Part shown: in pieces, positions 7,497 to 16,179 of the stretch
How the letters are laid out: each line of letters starts with the position of its first letter
How positions within the stretch are numbered: the stretch's first letter is position 1
NCBI GenBank assembly: GCA_017992555.1
Contig: JAGOOK010000015.1
Span: 1 to 41,605 of the forward strand
Source of the DNA: Caldisericia bacterium
GTDB lineage: Bacteria; Caldisericota; Caldisericia; JAAYUI01
DNA: 41,605 bases
Reading direction: 5' to 3'
Notes under the pieces: model-generated
Databases searched by the model: none
Told to the model about the DNA's origin: nothing
The model's input: only the letters and a program-made list of their open reading frames with translations
Made by a program: the position numbers and the translations under genes

Positions 7497-7872
7497 AAAT
7501 AAACTGATGACTATCTATGCTGTCTTTTTTACGTTCCAGGTGCTCCACATTTTTGAGGAAATCTGGGGCAGAACTTATGAAATACCTATCCTGCCATTCC
7601 ACAAGCTTGAAAATTACCTGATTGCAGCATCAATGGTCGTGCTGGCTTCAGGTTTGGCCATGGTGCTCATGGCGCTTGGAAAACCATTTGGGAAGAAGCT
7701 TGCATTCATAATCGCCATAGCTTCTGGAATATTAAATTTCTTCGTGCATTCCATTGGCTGGATCACAACCGGAAATTACTTTGCTGGCCCTGGATCAGGG
7801 ACGATAACCGGCATTCCGCTGTTTGTTTCGGCCATATATTTTGTCATATCTGCATGGAAAGCGTCTGATTAA
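7480..7872 (+). CDS. HXXEE-type small integral membrane protein
   Basis: This 130-residue protein is predicted to have four transmembrane helices. It carries HIFEE in the first one, the defining motif of the HXXEE family, and a later FVHSIGWITTGNYFAGPGSGT segment that resembles that family's second conserved block. Its function is not known. I place the start at the ATG at 7480, which overlaps the rarA end by 17 bases. The only purine-rich stretch (AGAGGA at 7461-7466) is rather far upstream, and an ATG at 7507 is possible. It is probably co-transcribed with rarA; no functional link to it is evident. Confidence 0.8.
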   Translation: MTKTNENKLMTIYAVFFTFQVLHIFEEIWGRTYEIPILPFHKLENYLIAASMVVLASGLAMVLMALGKPFGKKLAFIIAIASGILNFFVHSIGWITTGNYFAGPGSGTITGIPLFVSAIYFVISAWKASD

Positions 7873-8250
7873 CACAAATTCTGACTTTAATGGTTTTACA
7901 CTAATCTTTAATAATTATTCTATTTATTGAAATTATCAGAGAGGATTCAAGAAATAATAAATATATTCCATATAATGATATAAGATATTGTCGCATTATT
8001 TGTGGTCTCACATATAACTTCATAAAATATTTTATGCACGATATCCCTTGTTAGGAATACACTCAACAGGGTTAAATTTTTATCATTAAAGATAGATGAA
8101 ATATAAGCTTGTCAACCCCGATTGTTTACAATTTTATTACATTATAAAATTATTAATAATTGATTACCAGTTAACATGGGAGTATAAACCCTCTCTAAAT
8201 AAGAGGGTGGATTTATTTATTTTTTTATTTCATCTTCCAAGGAGGACGTG
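7873..8250 (+). other. AT-rich intergenic region upstream of the beta-helix gene
   Basis: No ORF with a ribosome site is visible in this AT-rich stretch. Several -10-like and -35-like strings occur (around 8110-8150), but none pairs convincingly. The only clear structure is a hairpin near the right end, followed by the SD AAGGAGG at 8239-8245. Confidence 0.6.
8188..8208 (+). terminator. Leader hairpin upstream of beta-helix gene
   Basis: A perfect 7-bp stem (8188-8194 with 8202-8208) with a 7-base loop is followed by a T-rich stretch (8210-8230) ending at the SD. It could be a terminator for read-through from the rarA unit, or a leader attenuator for the gene starting at 8251. Confidence 0.5.
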
Positions 8251-10803
8251 ATGAGAAAAAATAGCCTTGTGGCTATACTTGTTATTGCTCTACTTTTCCT
8301 ATCCTCTCCCATATACGCTGCTGTACCAGCTGATAAGGGATCGAAAACTTCAAGTGCAGATCTGCAGATCACTTTTAGTCTGCCCGATACATGCGTTGAT
8401 GATGATTGGGTTGGTCTTCCACCTGGAACCAATGTCACCTTCCCTGGTGACCCAGACCCTCATACGATAGGAACTGACGCATTCCCAACAATCAATGCAG
8501 CATTTGCGGCAACTTCCGCAAATGCAACCATTTATGTGGCCCCTGGCGCATACAGCGAGAGTCTGACCATTACAAAAGCAATAAGAATAATTGGTTCAGG
8601 AAAGGGGACAGATCCAACCCAGGATACAGTGATTACCTCCCTGGTCAGCCACGCTTTTATCCTCCAGTCTGGCAATGTCACCATCGAGAACCTCTCTATA
8701 ACAACCAACAACAGGCCCACCAATGGCAATGCCATTCACACCAACATGGCAACACCAAACCTGACCTTCAGAAACCTCTACATCTACCGCTGCAGCTATG
8801 GCATGTTCTTTGATTACAATTCGAGCACGGCTAATGTCATTGTTGCCGACTGCGACATGATAAACAACATAAATGTCGGCATATACTTCTTCAAGAATGA
8901 CGGGTTGCGCCTGAGCGTTGCATGCAACAACATACTCGTTGAAAGGTGCAATTTCATCAACATGGGTTACGGCTTCTATGTTTGCACCCCCCATCTCCCG
9001 CCACCCCCAATGAGGATAAATGATTTTACAAATCTGATTATGAGGGATTGCGTTTTCCAAAACCTGTCTTACAAAGCCATGTATTTTGAAAAACTCTCAA
9101 ATGCAATTTTTGACTCCCTGACAATTACCAATACGGGTTACTGGCCAGGATACGGAAGCCCCTATGGACTTGAACTCAATCTGAAATATGGCGACTTCTC
9201 AAATATCCTCATTAACAACTGCGTACTCACAAGGTGTGGAAACACTCACGCAACAAACGGCATGGCCCTGGGAATAAAAGGAAGGTCAGACAATGCCTAT
9301 TCTGCCAACCCGGCAACGCTGACCGGTGTTACCATATCGGGGTGCGTGATACAGGATTCCATAAGGGGAATCAACATTGACAACTCAGTTTACAACGTGT
9401 CCATTCTTGACACCATTGTTCGCAATTGCTCTTATGGGTTGAATGCAATAGGCACAGTAGGCCTGGTTGTAAGGCGCTGTGCATTTCTTTCCAACATGGT
9501 TGTATATCCCCCATATTCAAGCTATGCAAACACTTATGGCGTTGGTATTTCCGGAAGGCTCTATCCAAACTCAACCACTGGCCCGTTGTGGCAACCATCA
9601 GACGCAATAATCGAAAGTTCCATCTTCTGTGGGAACACAAACGCCGCCCTTGTGAACATCGATGAGATATTCAATGTTGCCCAGTATGGCTTTGAGCCCA
9701 GCAAAATAGATGCAAGGCGCAACTGGTGGGGATCGAACAGTGGCCCGTCAGGATTTGGGCCTGGCAACGGGGACCCGATTGGACCTTCAGGAATCAAATA
9801 CAGACCATGGATTGTAATGAGGATCAGGGCACTATCGTCATCTATTGTTGTCGGTGGATATTCAACACCAGTAATGGTAGATTTCCACAGCGATCTGGAT
9901 GGTGGAACAGTTTCACCGGACATTCTCGACGGTATCCTGACAGTTGAGCTTTCTACAAACCTCGGCCTCATTAATGGAGGCACCTCCACAATACTGCTCA
10001 TAAACGGCGGCGGGGCAAGCGCAACTCTGACCTCTGGCGAGATAATCGGCATAGCAGACCTGAGAGCAGTCAGCATCCAGTCTCCTTCTGGAGAACCTGC
10101 CCAGGCAGAGGTTCAGATCGTTGGAGAAGTCAATTTGCAATTGCGCAAATGGGTGAAAAAATCAACCTGTAATATTGATGAAAAAGCAGTGTTCTATATA
10201 AGCGTTTCAAATGCAGGAACTGTTGATGCCATAAATGTTGTACTCTACGACAACTTCCCCAATGAACTTGTTTACGACACTTCAAGACCAACCGGTGCGT
10301 ATGGGATAAATGGCGTAAAGTTCGAGATCGGAAGACTCAAGGTTGGCGAGACAAGGACCTTCGAGATTACATTCAAGCTCAACAAAGGCGTCCAATTCCC
10401 AGGCAACAACCTGACAGTGATAAATAATGCCTCATGTACAGCCACAAATTCATATACCGGTAAGATAACAGGTGCAAAAGCATCTGCCTCGATGCTGTAT
10501 GTAAAAGCAATTCCTTCCCCGGATTTCACAATAACCGCGAAATGGAATGGGCTTGATACGAAGACCAGCACAATCGAATCTGGAAAAGAACTCGAACTTG
10601 GCGTCAAAGTCGAGGGTGGACAGTTCCCATGCGACGTAACAGTTGACTGGGGCGATGGAAAAGATGACATGAACACGCTTGATGGCAGCACCGAAACAAG
10701 CTTCAAGCATTCCTGGACCTCGGGTGAATATGTGGTCACAATAACGGCAACGGATGCCTACGCAAGGACCAAGACAATCACCAGGAAGGTAACTGTAAAA
10801 TAA
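8251..10803 (+). CDS. Secreted right-handed beta-helix protein with DUF11 and PKD-like domains
   Basis: An 850-residue exported protein. It starts with a signal peptide (MRKNSLVAILVIALLFLSS, cleavage after the Ala-rich YAA). Residues about 65-495 are a NosD/pectate-lyase-like parallel beta-helix with repeated units such as NVTIENLSITTN and NLIMRDCVFQN, closed by the ARRNWWGSNSGP cap typical of such helices. A DUF11-type domain (about 630-740, SNAGTVDAINVVLYDNFPNEL) and a PKD-like domain (CDVTVDWGDGKDD) follow. The ATG at 8251 is chosen because AAGGAGG lies five bases upstream; a GTG at 8248 would be too close. No catalytic residues can be assigned, so it may bind polysaccharide rather than cut it. 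Confidence 0.9.
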   Translation: MRKNSLVAILVIALLFLSSPIYAAVPADKGSKTSSADLQITFSLPDTCVDDDWVGLPPGTNVTFPGDPDPHTIGTDAFPTINAAFAATSANATIYVAPGAYSESLTITKAIRIIGSGKGTDPTQDTVITSLVSHAFILQSGNVTIENLSITTNNRPTNGNAIHTNMATPNLTFRNLYIYRCSYGMFFDYNSSTANVIVADCDMINNINVGIYFFKNDGLRLSVACNNILVERCNFINMGYGFYVCTPHLPPPPMRINDFTNLIMRDCVFQNLSYKAMYFEKLSNAIFDSLTITNTGYWPGYGSPYGLELNLKYGDFSNILINNCVLTRCGNTHATNGMALGIKGRSDNAYSANPATLTGVTISGCVIQDSIRGINIDNSVYNVSILDTIVRNCSYGLNAIGTVGLVVRRCAFLSNMVVYPPYSSYANTYGVGISGRLYPNSTTGPLWQPSDAIIESSIFCGNTNAALVNIDEIFNVAQYGFEPSKIDARRNWWGSNSGPSGFGPGNGDPIGPSGIKYRPWIVMRIRALSSSIVVGGYSTPVMVDFHSDLDGGTVSPDILDGILTVELSTNLGLINGGTSTILLINGGGASATLTSGEIIGIADLRAVSIQSPSGEPAQAEVQIVGEVNLQLRKWVKKSTCNIDEKAVFYISVSNAGTVDAINVVLYDNFPNELVYDTSRPTGAYGINGVKFEIGRLKVGETRTFEITFKLNKGVQFPGNNLTVINNASCTATNSYTGKITGAKASASMLYVKAIPSPDFTITAKWNGLDTKTSTIESGKELELGVKVEGGQFPCDVTVDWGDGKDDMNTLDGSTETSFKHSWTSGEYVVTITATDAYARTKTITRKVTVK

Positions 10804-10832
10804 GCTCGACTTTTCGACTAACTGAGCATCTT

Positions 10833-10864
10833 AAAACCCCGAGGCTTAACAGCCTCGGGGTTTT
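10833..10864 (+). terminator. Terminator of beta-helix gene
   Basis: A 14-bp stem (10833-10846 with 10851-10864) with a TAAC loop, rich in G-C at its top and A-T at its base, runs into a T-rich tail. Confidence 0.9.
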
Positions 10865-10946
10865 TGTTTTATGGCCATTCTTTGGGGAATATTAAAAAAC
10901 ACAAGAACAAAACAGAGGTTTTTCGTGTATTCTATATTGGAAGAAA

Positions 10947-13475
10947 ATGAAAAACAAAAGATTTTTGAAATATTTTAAGGATTCATTACTGATAATGCTT
11001 TCAGCCCTGTTTGTGATTGGGAGTTTTGGCAGTGCAAGAGCACAGGAAAAATCCCTGAAAATCGAGCCGAGCGAGCTGGTCATCAATCTTGGTGAAATTG
11101 CAAAACTGAACGCCGTTGCAATCGATGAAAATGGCAACAGGGTTGTTCAACCTGACATTGAATGGTCTGTCGAAGGTGATGCTGTTTCAATCGGAAAAAT
11201 ATCTGGCACCCAAATCACGGTAAACGCCAAAGATTATGGTTTCTCGACAATAATGGCCAGATGGGGCAACACCACTGCCACCTCAAGGGTCATGGTCTAT
11301 ATGGCTCAGGAGATTCAGCTTGAAAAAAACCTGAAACTCACCCCATCGGGCGAGGTGATCATAAAGGTGGGCCAAAAGCTCGACATATCGTGCAAAATCA
11401 GCGATGAGAACGAGAAGGATGTTCCATATGCAAGGGTCCAGTGGAACAACACTTGCAGTGGGACAACAAGGGAAACCGGGGCCAACAGATTGCAGTTCTC
11501 AAGCGACAGGCCGACAGTGTGCCAGATAAGGGCAAGCTACATGGGACTTGAGGCAACGCTCACCGTCAAGGTTGTCGAAATGTGCCTCAAGGTCACGCCA
11601 AACCCGGTCATTCTCGGCTGGCTGGAGTCCTATGGAAAATCTGAGATAACACTTGCCAATTGCTCGCCGCTACCTCTTGCCGTAAACCTCTCCGAGCAGG
11701 CGGCGTGGGCATCGCTCTCGGAAACAAAATTCACAATACCAGCAAATGGCACAAAAAAGATATACGTTTCCTCAACAAGGCCAACGCCCGCACCTGGCGG
11801 GGTCTACAACTTCGAAGTCACAGCTACATGGGAAAACAAAAAGACACCGGTTGCTGTCATCGGCTACACGAGGCCGCCTGAACAGGCAAAACCAAAACAG
11901 ACGTTTACCCAGGGCTGGATAAATCATGGTTCGAACCACAACAGGAGCTATACCGTGCCAGAAGGAAACGGCACAGAAACAAACGCCCTTTCTGTCCAGT
12001 GGGCACAGAACCTCGGCCTGAGCGGCAACATGATGATGCTGGACAAAAAACTCTACCTTGTTTCGGCAAACAATAGTTTTGTCGGCGTAAATTGCTACGA
12101 CCTCGAAACTGGAGGCAGGATCTGGACTTCCACCAATGTGCGCGATAAGCTGGGGATACGATTTAATACGGTTACCAACGCCATGATTGCGGAAGGCAAG
12201 GAATTTTTCTGCATCGAAGGATCTCTGTTTGCCATTTCACTTGCAGGTGGAAAACTCGTCTGGTCATGGCACCCAGAGAATGCTTATGAAGGTGTTGGGA
12301 TTTTCATGACTTATGCCAATGGGCTTGTCTGGACTGGCGGCAGCAACCTTCACTGTTTTGACCCAAAAACCGGCCTGAAGCTGGGTTCTTATGGAGAAAA
12401 AGCAATGTGCCCAGCCTACATGGATGGAAAAATTTACTTTGTTTCTGAAGGTAATGGATTATTTGACACTGGATACTCCCTCGAAATGTTTGATCCGGCA
12501 ACAGAAAAAATAACAACAAAATACAGATGGGATCAAAATGCAACCGGTGCAAGTGGTGGAATAGCCAAAGGAATGTATTGTAGTGAAGGATATATCTCAA
12601 TAGTTACTGACAAAAATATAAAAATATTCAACACAAAGAGCAAAAATGGCTTTGATCCAACCATTCTTTATGATCTGGAAAACGTTACAGACAATGTGTC
12701 CGTAATTGGAGGTAAAGCATATTTTCACGATGATAATGAGCTTGTTTGTTTTGATCTTACAAGTTCAAGCTATTCCTGGAGAGTAAGGTCATCTGACCCG
12801 TTTGTAGGACTTTTTTCAATAAGCGGCAACAGGATTTTTATCTCGACCCAAAGGACAGGATTAAAAATCTACGACACACGCAATGGCAAACTGCTTTCAA
12901 AACCTATTGACTACACCAACCTTGGCTATCTGGACGGGAAGTGGCAGACAGCAGTTTCAATCTATGGCAAGGTCATCTCGCTTTTCCAAAAAAACGGCGC
13001 GGAAACAAACGAATATCTCTTTGTATGCCTGGATGATGTAAAGGACGTACCAAGAACACCAAAAGTGCTCAGCATGCCTCTCGGACAAAGCAGCATCTAC
13101 AGCCAGGAGGAGAAAAAACCTGTCACCACAATAAGGACAGATTCACCAGTCCAGTCAATTGGCGGAACAACCTACGTTCCAGCAAAATACATTGTGGAGC
13201 CTTTTGGCGGAAGGGTCACATGGTCCCAGACCGAAAGAAAGGTCACAGCAGAACTGCATGGCCGGACCATCGAGATGTGGATTGGCAGAAACTGGGTGCT
13301 TGTCGATGGCCAAAGGGTCAACATTGACCCAGTCAATGCCATGCCAAAGGTGATAGGGGGCAGAACAATGGTGCCGGCAAAATTCCTGGCCACTGTCCTG
13401 GACTGCCAGGTCTACTGGGTGGCCTCGTCCAAAACGGTTGTCATTGCAAATTTTCAAAAACCACAAAAGAAGTGA
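10947..13475 (+). CDS. Exported PQQ-propeller-like protein with Ig-like and stalk domains
   Basis: An 842-residue protein with a signal peptide ending at GSARAQ. Two Ig-like domains follow (about 30-215; the first resembles Big_2, PSELVINLGEIAKLNAVA), then a third beta domain. A PQQ-enzyme-like beta-propeller (about 340-695) contains repeats such as VNCYDLETGGRIWTS. The C-terminal 120 residues are a copper-amine-oxidase-N-like stalk domain: GGTTYVPAKYIVEPFGGRVTW, later GGRTMVPAKFLATVLDCQVYW. Stalk domains are thought to mediate surface interactions and are not enzymes. The start is supported by GGAAG before the ATG. Its stop codon directly abuts the stop of the convergent gene, with no terminator between them. 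Confidence 0.88.
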   Translation: MKNKRFLKYFKDSLLIMLSALFVIGSFGSARAQEKSLKIEPSELVINLGEIAKLNAVAIDENGNRVVQPDIEWSVEGDAVSIGKISGTQITVNAKDYGFSTIMARWGNTTATSRVMVYMAQEIQLEKNLKLTPSGEVIIKVGQKLDISCKISDENEKDVPYARVQWNNTCSGTTRETGANRLQFSSDRPTVCQIRASYMGLEATLTVKVVEMCLKVTPNPVILGWLESYGKSEITLANCSPLPLAVNLSEQAAWASLSETKFTIPANGTKKIYVSSTRPTPAPGGVYNFEVTATWENKKTPVAVIGYTRPPEQAKPKQTFTQGWINHGSNHNRSYTVPEGNGTETNALSVQWAQNLGLSGNMMMLDKKLYLVSANNSFVGVNCYDLETGGRIWTSTNVRDKLGIRFNTVTNAMIAEGKEFFCIEGSLFAISLAGGKLVWSWHPENAYEGVGIFMTYANGLVWTGGSNLHCFDPKTGLKLGSYGEKAMCPAYMDGKIYFVSEGNGLFDTGYSLEMFDPATEKITTKYRWDQNATGASGGIAKGMYCSEGYISIVTDKNIKIFNTKSKNGFDPTILYDLENVTDNVSVIGGKAYFHDDNELVCFDLTSSSYSWRVRSSDPFVGLFSISGNRIFISTQRTGLKIYDTRNGKLLSKPIDYTNLGYLDGKWQTAVSIYGKVISLFQKNGAETNEYLFVCLDDVKDVPRTPKVLSMPLGQSSIYSQEEKKPVTTIRTDSPVQSIGGTTYVPAKYIVEPFGGRVTWSQTERKVTAELHGRTIEMWIGRNWVLVDGQRVNIDPVNAMPKVIGGRTMVPAKFLATVLDCQVYWVASSKTVVIANFQKPQKK

Positions 13476-14894
13476 TCAATAAACGACCATCGAGGCAAAG
13501 ACATCTTCGCGCCTGTCTCCAACAGTCACCGATATTTTAATGATCCCGCAGTAGGGTACATTTTTTGTTTTTAACTTGAGTGAAGCATAGTCCCCATGGG
13601 ATACGATTTCCGCCTGGAACCAGTCAGTCTCCTTCGGAAAAACCTCGAATACTATCACCTTCCCCTTGCAGACTGCTTTTGGTTTTATCTCGACAGAAAA
13701 TGATTTGATGTCGTCCCTGCCAATTGCAAGCGGCACGCCGGAGTTTATGACAACCCCGTACTGGCCAGTCTCATGGGTCCTTACCTCCAGGCTGGCATCA
13801 ACGCAAACGGTATTGCAGGAATCCTTGCAACACAACTTGAAGGCCATTTTTCCAGTTTGCGCATCTTTTGGCGGTTCAAATGTAACCAGTGCGCTCTGTT
13901 TACCCTTCTTTTCAACAGTGCACCATGGCGGTGCGCCAGGAATAGAGAATTCGACCGGATCATTTTCCTCGTCACTGCATGCAACCTCAAAAGTTGTCTT
14001 CGTTCCCCTGACCACAGAAAAGGTCTGCCCAGTTTCAAAAAGGGGTGGCATGTTCGAAAGGAGCATGATGCTGCACAATGGAATGTTTAATGCAGGTGTT
14101 TTTGAAAGGTCACGGATAAAAACTGGGAGTATGGCTTTCCGGTCCTTCATTTTTACCGCAAGGCCCTCAATTGCGGCTATAGTTACAGATTTTCCCTTGC
14201 CTTCTTCCCTCTGGGCAATGTCCACAGGAAAGACATGGCTTTTCTCAAGAAATTCGCACTCGCCAAACACTATTTGTCCACTCATCCCGCAACCAAAGTT
14301 CCCCACCGGAATGCCAAACCTTGATGTGATGCCATCAGGGCAAACTGATTTCACAACAACATCCTCGGCTTTTATTTTGGGGCCTGGGACCATCATGGTG
14401 GTTTTGTAAATAAGGTTTTTTGTGATTTTTTTGCCGGCAATCACCCAGGTCATGGCAAAAATCAGCCTGCCCTTTGACACCTCACCAACTTTGAGCATAT
14501 GCCACTTGATGTTGAGCGCAATTTTTATGGTTGCGCCTTCTTCAAGCTGGAAATGCTTTGGAGTCGGGTCCATCCATGAACCATTCCAGTCCCTGGGTGA
14601 AACATTATCGGGTGGCAGCCAGAATACTTCGACGCTTGCAGTGCCGCCTGATGTCACAGTTAAATCGACCCAAAGGTCATTCTTGTCACCCGGACAACCC
14701 TCAAGATCGAGCTCTTTTACCTTGTCCTCTTCACCAGAAATCCTTGCCTGACCGCATCCAGTTGAACCAGCATGTAAATAAAAATACGGCTCTGCTTGGA
14801 GCCCTCGAACAGGCAACAACAATTGTGATACAAGCAAAATCGCAACAAGCAAAATCGCAACAAGCAAAATCGCAACCAGCAAAACTCTTCCCAT
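13476..14894 (-). CDS. Exported Ig-like protein with a tandem-repeat signal peptide
   Basis: I do not recognise the family of this 472-residue protein. The signal peptide core is three near-identical VAILL units encoded by a 15-bp tandem DNA repeat, then SQLLLPVRGLQA as the probable cleavage region. The mature part is beta-rich. Around residues 300-385 an Ig/cadherin-like module reads FEVACSDEENDPVEFSIPGAPPW, like putative-Ig (He_PIG) repeats. Cysteines are frequent in the middle (KLCCKDSCNTVC), which suggests disulfides. GGGAG lies upstream of the ATG, and an extended -10 promoter is present. The 3' end abuts the previous gene tail to tail. Confidence 0.8.
   Translation of the reverse strand: MGRVLLVAILLVAILLVAILLVSQLLLPVRGLQAEPYFYLHAGSTGCGQARISGEEDKVKELDLEGCPGDKNDLWVDLTVTSGGTASVEVFWLPPDNVSPRDWNGSWMDPTPKHFQLEEGATIKIALNIKWHMLKVGEVSKGRLIFAMTWVIAGKKITKNLIYKTTMMVPGPKIKAEDVVVKSVCPDGITSRFGIPVGNFGCGMSGQIVFGECEFLEKSHVFPVDIAQREEGKGKSVTIAAIEGLAVKMKDRKAILPVFIRDLSKTPALNIPLCSIMLLSNMPPLFETGQTFSVVRGTKTTFEVACSDEENDPVEFSIPGAPPWCTVEKKGKQSALVTFEPPKDAQTGKMAFKLCCKDSCNTVCVDASLEVRTHETGQYGVVINSGVPLAIGRDDIKSFSVEIKPKAVCKGKVIVFEVFPKETDWFQAEIVSHGDYASLKLKTKNVPYCGIIKISVTVGDRREDVFASMVVY
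14831..14890 (-). repeat. 15-bp tandem repeat inside signal peptide
   Basis: The unit CAAGCAAAATCGCAA (plus strand) occurs three times in a row, with a degenerate fourth copy next to the start codon. Each unit adds exactly five residues (VAILL), so copy-number change would keep the frame. Confidence 0.85.
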
Positions 14895-14922
14895 CGCAAA
14901 CTCCCATCAATCGTTTGCAGGA

Positions 14923-14949
14923 ATTATACCACGGGTAGTATTTTTTCAA
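14923..14949 (-). promoter_or_regulatory. Promoter of the Ig-like gene
   Basis: Minus strand: TTGAAA (14949-14944), a 15-base spacer, TATAAT (14928-14923) preceded by TGG, which makes an extended -10. The start codon is 28 bases further on. Confidence 0.6.
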
Positions 14950-14956
14950 AACCTAA

Positions 14957-16075
14957 CTAGAGCTTCTTCTGGAATATCCTGTATTTTTTGTACACCTGCC
15001 CACCAAACCTCTTCATTTCTGCCTGGACCAGCGTGTTCGATTCAAGCTCAAGATGGCTGTCCATAAACTTGATGCCAGAGTCATGCGCAGATTTCATAAG
15101 TGACGAACCGAGGAGCACATCAATACCCCTGTCCCTGTACTCCCTGTCAATTCCGCCAAGCAGAAGATCAAGCTGCCTGGACCTTTTTGATGCGGAGAGG
15201 ATGTGGTAGAAACCAAATGGAAGCAACCTTCCTCTTGCCTTCCTGAAACCCTCGTCCATATTGGGGATTCCAAGGATAAAACCAACAAGTTTGCTGTCTT
15301 TTTCAACAACCTTGAGGAATTTTGGGTTTAGGGCTGGCAGATATTGCTTTGCAAGGTCTTCCATCTCTTCCATCACCAATGGGACGTAGCCATAAAGGTG
15401 CGAAAATACATCGTTTACCAGTGACAGCACAGGCACAATGTAAGGCTTGATTTGAGAGGTGGAGCTAAATTCCACAAGTTTGAATTCATTTTTCCTGGAC
15501 AATCTTTCCAGCACCTTTTTGTAAATTGGCGGATACTCGCTTGTAACTGGGATTTTATAGACTACGTAATCAACTTCCTTGCCATATCCAAGTTTCTCAA
15601 TGTGTTCCGGTATAAACTCGTAGTTGTAATATGTGGCAAGTGTCGGTTCATTCCCAAATCCCTCAATGAGGAAACCCTCGGGGTCCTGATCAGTAAACCC
15701 CATTGGTCCAACAATCTTGTTCATGTTCCTGGATTTGGCCCATTTTTCCACATGGGTCACCAACGCTTTTGTCACCTCAATATCGTCTGTGGATTCAAGA
15801 TAGCCGAACCTGGCTGTTTTTTCACCGGAGATCTCAAGGAACCGTTTGTTTATGATCCCCATGCACCTGCCAACAATCCTCCCACGTTTTTTTGCCAGAA
15901 CCATCACTGTGTCGCTGTGGTTAAAGTTTTTGTTTTTCCTCCTCGAAAAAAACTTCCACTCTTCCGAATACAGCGGCGTTGCCCAACCTTCATGCCCCCT
16001 GTGCAATTTTGTGGGTGCATGAATAAACTCCTTCAATTCTCTTTTCTGTGAAACTTCAATAATCTCGGTGGACAT
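14957..16075 (-). CDS. YghO/bCerS-like GNAT-fold acyltransferase
   Basis: This 372-residue cytosolic protein resembles the YghO family, GNAT-fold proteins that include the bacterial ceramide synthase described in Caulobacter. Recognisable features are the N-terminal HRGHEGWATPLYSEEWKFF block, the central IVGPMGFTDQDPEGFLIEGFG segment followed by YYNYEFIPEHIEKLGYGKEVDY, and a C-terminal GIDREYRDRGIDVLLGSSL acyl-CoA-binding-like loop. Family members transfer acyl groups to amines; ceramide synthesis would also need a serine palmitoyltransferase, which is not in this window. AAGGAGA four to five bases upstream supports the ATG at 16075. Family assignment is good; the substrate is uncertain. Confidence 0.78.
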   Translation of the reverse strand: MSTEIIEVSQKRELKEFIHAPTKLHRGHEGWATPLYSEEWKFFSRRKNKNFNHSDTVMVLAKKRGRIVGRCMGIINKRFLEISGEKTARFGYLESTDDIEVTKALVTHVEKWAKSRNMNKIVGPMGFTDQDPEGFLIEGFGNEPTLATYYNYEFIPEHIEKLGYGKEVDYVVYKIPVTSEYPPIYKKVLERLSRKNEFKLVEFSSTSQIKPYIVPVLSLVNDVFSHLYGYVPLVMEEMEDLAKQYLPALNPKFLKVVEKDSKLVGFILGIPNMDEGFRKARGRLLPFGFYHILSASKRSRQLDLLLGGIDREYRDRGIDVLLGSSLMKSAHDSGIKFMDSHLELESNTLVQAEMKRFGGQVYKKYRIFQKKL

Positions 16076-16179
16076 TTTTTCTCCTTAAACAAAATTATTA
16101 AACAGATAAATCCAGGACCATTACCGTCTATTTGATATTTTTTCTGACAACAAGGTTACGGTTGCATTTGAAAAAGTGT

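Noticed and set aside
7997-8011. Fifteen-base string shared in inverted orientation with about 23746-23760 (GTGAGACCACAAATA)
   Set aside because: In a 41-kb window about one 15-base match is expected by chance, and both copies lie in AT-rich spacers with no flanking extension.
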